Of a stretch of DNA of 64,000 bases, positions 58,291-64,000 are shown piece by piece. Every line of letters begins with the position of its first letter. Within the stretch, counting starts at the first letter, position 1. Made by a program: the position numbers and the translations under genes. This DNA comes from Pseudomonas sputi (GTDB lineage: Bacteria; Pseudomonadota; Gammaproteobacteria; Pseudomonadales; Pseudomonadaceae). The notes beneath the pieces were generated by a model, which had not been told where the DNA came from, searched no databases, and worked only from the letters and a program-made list of their open reading frames with translations. The stretch is taken from positions 186,001-250,000 of the forward strand of contig NZ_BQHI01000006.1 in assembly GCF_021603585.1 (NCBI RefSeq), in the 5' to 3' direction.

Positions 58291-59112
58291 TTGAAGATCC
58301 CGACACATTTGACACTTGGCCTGGCGCTCGCCATCAGTTGCGCTGCAGCCTTCGCGGGGCCCACCCTTGATCGCGTGACGCAAAAAGGTGAACTCACCGG
58401 TGTCCTGATGGAGAGTTACCCGCCGTTCTCTTTTCTCAATGACCAGAACCAGCTCGACGGCTTCGATGTGGATGTGGCTAAAGCTGTCGCCGAGCGCCTT
58501 GGGGTCAAGCTGAAACTTGAAACCCCTTCCTGGGACGTGATTGCTGCGGGGCATTGGAACGGTCGATACGACATCTGCGTGTGCTCGATGACACCGAGCA
58601 AGGCGCGGGCCGAAGTGTTCGACTTCCCCGTGGAGTATTACCAGTCACCGGCAGTGATCGTGGTCAATGCAAAGGACAAGGAGATTGTCGGTGGCAAGGA
58701 CTTGTCCGGCAAAAAAGTCGGTGTGATTAGTGCATCGACCTATGAGGCCTATCTGAACAAGGATCTGGTCATTGAAGGCGCCGAGGACAAACCGTTGAGC
58801 TATCCGTTCGACAGTGTCCAGATCGCACCTTACGACAACGAAACCGTAGCCTTCCAGGATCTCGCACTGGGTATCGGCGTGCGCCTGGATGCCATGGTCA
58901 CCAACCTCATCACCGCGCGTGAACGCATCGCTCAGGATCCGCGCTTCAAGATTGCCGGGGACTCACTGTATGCCGAACCGAACGTGGTGGCGGTCGAAAA
59001 AGGCGATCCGCAATGGAATGCGAAAGTCACCGAGGTCATTGCGCAACTCAAGACTGACGGCACGTTGAGCAAAATATCCCGCAAGTGGATCGGTTCTGAT
59101 ATCAGCCAATGA
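58291..59112 (+). CDS. ABC transporter amino-acid-type periplasmic binding protein
   Basis: A 273-residue exported protein. TTG at 58291 is chosen: GGAG lies 9 bases upstream and the product starts MKIPTHLTLGLALAISC, a good signal peptide. An earlier in-frame TTG overlaps that ribosome site. The mature protein begins LDRVTQKGELTGVLMESYPP and has DICVCSMTPSKARAEVFDF, typical of SBP_bac_3 proteins. It overlaps the permease gene by 4 bases. Ligand unknown; a flavin monooxygenase gene follows. Confidence 0.9.
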   Translation: MKIPTHLTLGLALAISCAAAFAGPTLDRVTQKGELTGVLMESYPPFSFLNDQNQLDGFDVDVAKAVAERLGVKLKLETPSWDVIAAGHWNGRYDICVCSMTPSKARAEVFDFPVEYYQSPAVIVVNAKDKEIVGGKDLSGKKVGVISASTYEAYLNKDLVIEGAEDKPLSYPFDSVQIAPYDNETVAFQDLALGIGVRLDAMVTNLITARERIAQDPRFKIAGDSLYAEPNVVAVEKGDPQWNAKVTEVIAQLKTDGTLSKISRKWIGSDISQ

Positions 59113-59954
59113 CAGCCATCAATACGCATCCGGCCAAAGCGGCTGTCAGCCCGCAAAAGCAGCCGCCACTGACACGTCAGCTGTTCGGCTTTCGCACGCG
59201 CCTGTATCTGACGTGGGCGGCGCTGTCGGGTCTGGGCGTGTGGTTTTTCATGCGCTTCGATCTGAAGTTTTCGATCATTCTGGAAAAGTGGCCAAACCTG
59301 GTCGGCCTGCATCTGGGGCCGAACGGATTCTTGCAAGGCGCCGCGCTGACGATATTCCTGTGTTTCTGCTCGATCTGGTTTTCGTTATTGCTGGGCTTTG
59401 TCACCGCGTTGGCCAGGCTGTCGAGCAGCGCCGTGGCGTTTGGTATCGCCAGCTTCTACGCCTCGTTCTTTCGCGGCACGCCGCTGTTGATCCAGATCCT
59501 GTTGATCTATCTGGGGCTGCCGCAGCTGGGCGTGGTGCCAGGTGCAATCAGCGCCGGGATCATCGCGCTGTCGCTCAATTACGGGGCTTATCTCAGTGAG
59601 ATTTTTCGTGCTGGCATCCTCGCGGTTGCCCCGGGTCAGCGCGAAGCAGCCGCCGCACTGGGCTTGAGACCGGCCGCGACATTCATCCATATCATCCTGC
59701 CGCAAGCCATGCGCACGATCATTCCGCCGACCACCAGCCAGTTCATTTCGATGCTCAAGGACTCGTCCCTGATTTCGGTCATGGGGGTTTGGGAAGTGAT
59801 GTTTCTGGCGCAGTCGTACGGGCGTTCGTCCTACCGTTACATTGAAATGCTGACCACCGCAGCCGCCATCTATTGGCTGTTATCCATCGGTCTCGAACTG
59901 ATCCAGCATCGCCTCGAACGCCATTACGGCAGAGGCTTCAAGCATCAGCGCTGA
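59109..59954 (+). CDS. ABC transporter permease, polar amino acid type
   Basis: A 281-residue protein with an N-terminal extra helix and about five further membrane segments. FFRGTPLLIQILLIYLG and the EAA loop (REAAAALGLRPAATF then [13 protein letters not shown]) are characteristic. The ATG overlaps the binding-protein stop. No ATPase gene is found in the rest of the window, so the transporter must borrow one or the gene lies further on. Confidence 0.9.
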   Translation: MTAINTHPAKAAVSPQKQPPLTRQLFGFRTRLYLTWAALSGLGVWFFMRFDLKFSIILEKWPNLVGLHLGPNGFLQGAALTIFLCFCSIWFSLLLGFVTALARLSSSAVAFGIASFYASFFRGTPLLIQILLIYLGLPQLGVVPGAISAGIIALSLNYGAYLSEIFRAGILAVAPGQREAAAALGLRPAATFIHIILPQAMRTIIPPTTSQFISMLKDSSLISVMGVWEVMFLAQSYGRSSYRYIEMLTTAAAIYWLLSIGLELIQHRLERHYGRGFKHQR

Positions 59955-59989
59955 GCCATTCCGTTAAATGATTTCTTGCAGGAACCAAG

Positions 59990-61378
59990 ATGTCCGATCC
60001 TAAACCTCTGCTGTTTGCACTCTATGAACAAGCCAGTGTCGGGTGTGGCGGTGCGCCGAGTCTGTGGACACACCCGGCTGACGAACGCCTGGCGATCAAC
60101 TCGCTGGGCTACTGGTCAAACCTGGCGCGGATTGCCGATCAGGCGCACCTCGATATGTTGTTCTTTGGTGATGTGCTGGGCTTCTACGATGTGTTCGGCG
60201 GCAACGCCGATGCGGCCATGAAGTGGGCGGTGGAAGCACCGGCCAACGATCCGTTGATGATCATTCCGGCATTGGCAGCCGTGACGGAAAACCTGGCGTT
60301 TGGTGTCACGGTGACCACCAGTTATGAGCACCCGTTTACCCACGCCCGGCGCTTCAGCACGCTTGATCACCTCACCAATGGGCGAGTGGGCTGGAACATC
60401 GTCACCTCTTACCTGTCCAGCGCCGCCCGCAATTTCGGGCTGGAGCAAATGATCAAGCATGACGATCGCTATGAACGCGCCGAGGAGTTTCTCGATGTGG
60501 TGTACAAACTCTGGGAAGGCAGTTGGGCCGACGACGCCGTGGTGGCCGACAAGGCCCGCCAGCGCTATGCCAGAGGCGACCGGGTGCGACCGATCAATCA
60601 CGAGGGTGCGCACTATCGCGTGGCCGGGCCGCACCTGACCGCTCCGTCCCCGCAGCGCACACCGTTGCTGATCCAGGCGGGCTGGTCGGGACGCGGTCGA
60701 GAGTTCGCCGCCAAGCATGCGGAACTGATCTTCATCGCCAAATCCAACCCGCAGGAAATCCGTCAGGGTCTGGAAGACATCTGGGCCCAGGCTCAGGCGC
60801 GTGGGCGTCAACGTGAAGACGTGAAATCGTTGACGGTATTGCGCATCGTCACGGCCAAAACCGAAATCGAAGCCCAGCGCAAATACGACGAGTTGCAAAG
60901 CAACTATCACTTGCAGGCACAACTGGTCAGTTACGCCGGCGACACCGGTATCGACATCAGCCGCTACGCCGACAGCGATGCGCTCTCGACGCACACCGAA
61001 GGCCTGACCTCTTACGTGATGCGCCCGGATGGCAGTGGAAAGCCGCTGACGGCGGGTGATGTCAAAAAGCGCTTCGCCAGCGTTACCCGTGGCAGCGACC
61101 TCATCCTCGTCGGTACACCGCAGCAAGTCGCCGATCGCATCGAAGAGCACGCGCGCATTTCCGGCACCAGCGGCTATATGCTCAACCCGTTGATCAGCCC
61201 AGGCAGCCTTGAGGACTTTGTCGAACGGGTGATTCCAGAACTGCAAAAGCGTGGGCTGTACCGGACTCAACCGCAAAGCGGCACTTTCCGCTCGCGGTTA
61301 CGGGCAGATCATTCCAACCACCTGCCTGACTCGGCCTATGGGGCTTCGTTCCGTTTTGACAAGGCGCTTCATGGCTGA
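59990..61378 (+). CDS. LLM-class FMN-dependent monooxygenase (NtaA/SnaA/DszA family)
   Basis: A 462-residue flavin monooxygenase. Family blocks include LDMLFFGDVLG, FGVTVTTSYEHPF, GRVGWNIVTSYL with AARNFGL, and LIQAGWSGRG. Relatives attack nitrilotriacetate (NtaA), EDTA (EmoA), dibenzothiophene sulfone (DszA) or dimethyl sulfide (DmoA) using FMNH2 from a separate reductase. No reductase is next to it. It follows the permease by 35 bases, so the imported compound is the natural candidate substrate. Confidence 0.88.
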   Translation: MSDPKPLLFALYEQASVGCGGAPSLWTHPADERLAINSLGYWSNLARIADQAHLDMLFFGDVLGFYDVFGGNADAAMKWAVEAPANDPLMIIPALAAVTENLAFGVTVTTSYEHPFTHARRFSTLDHLTNGRVGWNIVTSYLSSAARNFGLEQMIKHDDRYERAEEFLDVVYKLWEGSWADDAVVADKARQRYARGDRVRPINHEGAHYRVAGPHLTAPSPQRTPLLIQAGWSGRGREFAAKHAELIFIAKSNPQEIRQGLEDIWAQAQARGRQREDVKSLTVLRIVTAKTEIEAQRKYDELQSNYHLQAQLVSYAGDTGIDISRYADSDALSTHTEGLTSYVMRPDGSGKPLTAGDVKKRFASVTRGSDLILVGTPQQVADRIEEHARISGTSGYMLNPLISPGSLEDFVERVIPELQKRGLYRTQPQSGTFRSRLRADHSNHLPDSAYGASFRFDKALHG

Positions 61379-61380
61379 CG

Positions 61381-62088
61381 CTATTTGACCGCGTACACTT
61401 TGCGTACATAGCGCGTGCTTTTCCAGGCGCACTGTGCACCCCGCGCAACAAATACGCTGTCACCGGCATTGACAGTCACGCTCAAGCCCTCAGACGTCTG
61501 CAACGTTACGCTGCCTTCGATCAGATACATCAGCTCATTGAGCTTGTGCGGGCGACCGTGACGTTCGTAGGGCGTCGAGTCCCACACGCCGACACGCAGA
61601 TCGGTTGTGGCGTCTTCGAAGGCATTACGTGACCGGCATTGCGGTGTCGGACCGATCAGTATCTGCTGCTCCGGCGCGGCGGAGGGCGACAGGTGCGCCA
61701 GCGGGTCGAGCAAGGTCAGGCCGGGTGTCGCGGCTGCGGTGGCCATGGCGCAAAACGCCCACCGGGTGCCGGTCTGTGCTTCGATCCGCAGGGCCGTGCC
61801 CCGGCCGATGATCGCGCTGGCGCCGACGGCCAGTTCCAGCGTCCGCTCGCGGGTTTTCAACGTCACGCGCCCCGCGTGAACCACGATCACTTCGGTGTGC
61901 GGGAAGTCCTCGATATCAAGGCCTTCGCCTGCTTCGACGATGCCTGCAGATATGCCGTCGCTCCCTGACCAGGCGACCAGACGTCCAGTCGAGAAGGGGT
62001 CTGCAGCGTTCAAGGGTTGCTGTTGGAAAGAGGTGTCGACGCGACTGCCATCGGCGCGAGCCAACAGCATGATGCAAGGTTCGAACAT
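61381..62088 (-). CDS. Bicupin-like protein
   Basis: A 235-residue protein. The ATG at 62088 (MFEPCIMLLARADGS) follows GGAG by about 10 bases; an upstream frame has no ribosome site. Two cupin halves are visible: the first around FPHTEVIVVHAGRVTLK, the second around LNELMYLIEGSVTLQ and NAGDSVFVARGAQCAWKS. Histidines are few in the second half. The pattern resembles the DUF861/ureidoglycine-type cupins, but function is unknown. It converges on the monooxygenase gene with only 2 bases between the stops. Confidence 0.78.
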   Translation of the reverse strand: MFEPCIMLLARADGSRVDTSFQQQPLNAADPFSTGRLVAWSGSDGISAGIVEAGEGLDIEDFPHTEVIVVHAGRVTLKTRERTLELAVGASAIIGRGTALRIEAQTGTRWAFCAMATAAATPGLTLLDPLAHLSPSAAPEQQILIGPTPQCRSRNAFEDATTDLRVGVWDSTPYERHGRPHKLNELMYLIEGSVTLQTSEGLSVTVNAGDSVFVARGAQCAWKSTRYVRKVYAVK

Positions 62089-62149
62089 ACGGGTGACGCT
62101 CCAGGTATTGAGGGAATTTCTTGGGAGGCGACAAGCGCCACCCCGATAG

Positions 62150-63004
62150 TCAGCCAATGGCTTGAGTGACCAGGGCAAACTGCCGAACGCCATTGTTTGC
62201 TTGTGGTGCGGCACCGCGGGACATTTGGGCCACGGTGTCGACCTTTTTCAGGCCGGCTGCTTCCAGCCAGTCGGCCAGGCCACAATCCGCTGGAATATCG
62301 ATGCGCACAAAGGCGTCCGGTACCCTGGCCAGCAATGTGGCGATCAGATGTTGGGCCTGCCCAAGGTTTTCGGCGATCAACGGGCCGATGCAACGACCGC
62401 GACCGAACGGGCGCAGCAGGGCGAAGGCGCGCAACTGACCGTCGCGCACAATGCCCACCGAATGCTCTACGACAGAGAACAGATCGGTGAGCACCGCTTG
62501 CCGATCCAGCCCGCTCCCGGCACTGGCCAGTTCCAGCACCCGCACATGATCCGCTACGCGCAGTGGGCGGCATTCTTCACCATCGGCCAATGCGCCAGGC
62601 AGAGGGGCTTGCGCCTGGCCCTGGTGCTGCTGGATTCGGCCAAACTCGACAAAACCCTGGCTGGCATACAGCGGTGCGCCGGCCACGGTTGCATTCAATA
62701 TCGCCGTGCTTGACTGGCAAGCCTGCAGTGCGTGCTCCATGAGCTTTCGCCCGATGCCCTGGCCCTGATAATCGTCACTGACAATGACCAGGCCAATGGT
62801 CGTGAAATCACCTTGCGGGCAGGCGAATGCGGTGCCGATCAAACGCTCGCCATCAAGTACGACAAAGCCCTTGCTGACCCTTTGCAGCATGGCCCAGTCG
62901 TCGAGTCGATGGGGCCACTTCAATTGCACGGACAGTGCATGGGCCTTGGGCAGGTCGTCGGCAGTCATCGGCCGATAGACGTAGGAAGGGCGCGGGGTGG
63001 ACAT
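62150..63004 (-). CDS. Two-domain GNAT acetyltransferase
   Basis: A 284-residue protein beginning MSTPRPSYVYRPM; GGAGA precedes this ATG at 63004. The N-terminal 140 residues are a GNAT domain with DDYQGQGIGRKLMEHAL. The C-terminal half (AFALLRPFGRGRCIGPLIAE) resembles the Acetyltransf_18 domain of YitH-type proteins. The substrate is unknown. It lies 61 bases upstream of the cupin gene on the same strand, so they may form an operon. Confidence 0.85.
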   Translation of the reverse strand: MSTPRPSYVYRPMTADDLPKAHALSVQLKWPHRLDDWAMLQRVSKGFVVLDGERLIGTAFACPQGDFTTIGLVIVSDDYQGQGIGRKLMEHALQACQSSTAILNATVAGAPLYASQGFVEFGRIQQHQGQAQAPLPGALADGEECRPLRVADHVRVLELASAGSGLDRQAVLTDLFSVVEHSVGIVRDGQLRAFALLRPFGRGRCIGPLIAENLGQAQHLIATLLARVPDAFVRIDIPADCGLADWLEAAGLKKVDTVAQMSRGAAPQANNGVRQFALVTQAIG

Positions 63005-63597
63005 GGCGATTCTCCGATCAAGAGTGTGCGCGTGCGCCGGGTTTGCCGGCGAGGTGACGCCTGTATCCCATCTGGATGAAAGCCTGACAAGGGGGCAGGG
63101 AATATTCGGCAGATTCCGCAAAGTGCGGTCCCGAAGACCACACTTACTACTTAATCGGAGGCTTCTGCCGGCAGCAAATGCTTGGGCTTATTTACCCTAT
63201 AAAAGGCTTGTGCCGAGCCTCGTCGCTCAAGGCACTGGATGCGCCTTCAATCGCTTCAATCAAGAACCGGACTGACGTGCGCCGCAGCAACTGACGCCAC
63301 GGCTGCGGTGGGGCGCAGTTTCTGCGGGCAAAGTCGCTGTCCGAAATCCAAAGCGGCTGATAAAGGTCCATAAGTGCGCATAAACCGGGGCTTTGCCCAA
63401 GGCTGGAGCGCACCGCAAAGTCTGCTGAGCGGCGTGACCAAAACGGTGATTTGTATCGAACGGAGGTCGCTTTTAACGCCATCTGCTGATTTCACGGTGT
63501 TGTAATGACGGTGTGCTGCAGCGTTGCATCGCTACTGCGCAAACCAGACAAATGCTTGTAGCGCCATTGACCTCAACGAACTTCAGGAACGCACTCA
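63005..63597. other. 593-base intergenic region without a supported gene
   Basis: It holds the upstream regions of the GNAT and dehalogenase genes. A nested hairpin at 63278-63317 pairs TGCGCC with GGCGCA and inside it GCAGC with GCTGC. A 96-codon minus-strand frame at 63192-63482 lacks a ribosome site and plausible protein composition. The stretch TTTACCCTATAAAAGGC near 63191 is AT-rich and could be part of a promoter. Confidence 0.5.
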
Positions 63598-64000
63598 ATG
63601 AGCTTTCTTCGCCCCAAATTCATTACCTTCGACTGCTACGGAACGCTGACCAATTTCCACATGGGCACGATGACCCGCGAACTCTTTGCCGATCGTGTTC
63701 CCGCGGAGCAGATGGATCAGTTCGTCAAGGATTTCTCGGCGTATCGCCTGGATCAGGTCATGGGCGACTGGATGCCGTATGACGAGATTCTCAAGACCGC
63801 TCTGGCGCGTACCTGCAAGCGCTGGGGAATCGAATACCGCGAAGAAGGCCAACTGTATTACGACGCCGTTCCGACTTGGGGGCCGCACCCGGACGTACCG
63901 GCCGGCCTGTCGAAAATCGCCGACAAGATTCCCTTGGTGATTTTCTCCAACGCCAGCAACAGCCAGATCATGTCCAACGTCGAAAAACTCGGCGCACCTT
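63598..64000 (+). CDS. Haloacid dehalogenase type II-like HAD hydrolase (3' end outside window)
   Basis: The frame opens at ATG 63598, 10 bases after AGGAA, and is still open at the window edge with 134 codons read. Motif I is FITFDCYGTLTNF with the nucleophilic aspartate, and motif II is LVIFSNASNSQI near residue 118, both matching L-2-haloacid dehalogenases. The enzyme may dehalogenate or act as a phosphatase on an unknown substrate. It is transcribed away from the GNAT/cupin pair. Confidence 0.85.
   Translation, partial: MSFLRPKFITFDCYGTLTNFHMGTMTRELFADRVPAEQMDQFVKDFSAYRLDQVMGDWMPYDEILKTALARTCKRWGIEYREEGQLYYDAVPTWGPHPDVPAGLSKIADKIPLVIFSNASNSQIMSNVEKLGAP

Noticed and set aside
63192-63482. 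A 96-codon minus-strand frame in the gap before the dehalogenase-like gene
   Set aside because: No ribosome site, no domain and a stretch of secondary structure; treated as non-coding.

Overview
This window is a GC-rich chromosomal segment of a Pseudomonas, most likely from the P. fluorescens / P. putida side of the genus. The indications are the gene families and their order: efeUOB-type iron uptake, an arnBCADTEF-ugd operon, a FecI/FecR/TonB-receptor trio, a fad-x type short/branched-chain acyl-CoA cluster, Pseudomonas-type intergenic palindromes and REP-like elements. No rRNA, tRNA, CRISPR array or complete insertion sequence was seen.

Layout. 1-4.3 kb: end of a methyltransferase, a dienoyl-CoA-isomerase-like crotonase, nudC, a TSUP permease, and a TetR regulator with a DUF1348 gene behind a perfect 20-bp palindrome. 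4.3-5.6 kb: pssA. 5.7-9.9 kb: efeU-efeO-efeB-efeM, read leftward from a Fur box. 10.1-19.2 kb: an AraC regulator and a five-gene rightward acyl-CoA pathway (ligase, SDR, thiolase, acyl-CoA dehydrogenase, hydratase), meeting a leftward pair (second acyl-CoA dehydrogenase and 3-hydroxyisobutyryl-CoA hydrolase); together they look like branched/short-chain acid and valine/isoleucine catabolism. 19.4-20.1 kb: an HPP membrane protein.

20.2-29.9 kb is the most intriguing block: a leftward cluster with an ArgH-like C-N lyase, a complete amino-acid ABC importer, two NodB-fold (imidase/allantoinase-like) hydrolases, a frameshifted MmgE/PrpD protein and an MFS transporter, with a divergent LysR regulator. 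ArgH-like lyases and MmgE/PrpD epimerases are known from iminodisuccinate/EDDS breakdown, so this may be an uptake and catabolic system for an N-substituted aspartate or cyclic imide.

30.5-39.3 kb: the complete, translationally coupled L-Ara4N lipid A modification operon. 39.7-40.6 kb: a solitary tyrosine recombinase. 40.6-42.8 kb: pqiB-pqiC without pqiA. 43-47.8 kb: a polyamine module (glutamine-synthetase-like ligase, PotF-like binding protein, PuuB-like oxidase, divergent AraC regulator). 47.9-51.9 kb: a Fur-box-preceded FecI-FecR-TonB receptor system. 52-57.8 kb: TspO, a triple-PAS hybrid kinase, an FeS photolyase, a DUF3833 lipoprotein and an unlisted 53-residue membrane protein, a likely light/oxidative-stress neighbourhood. 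58.3-64 kb: a binding protein and permease without an ATPase, a flavin monooxygenase, a cupin, a double GNAT protein and the start of a haloacid-dehalogenase-type gene.

Several start codons were moved from the longest open frame to internal sites supported by Shine-Dalgarno sequences, signal peptides or gene overlaps; reasons are given per gene. All family assignments rest on reading motifs by eye, without database searches.
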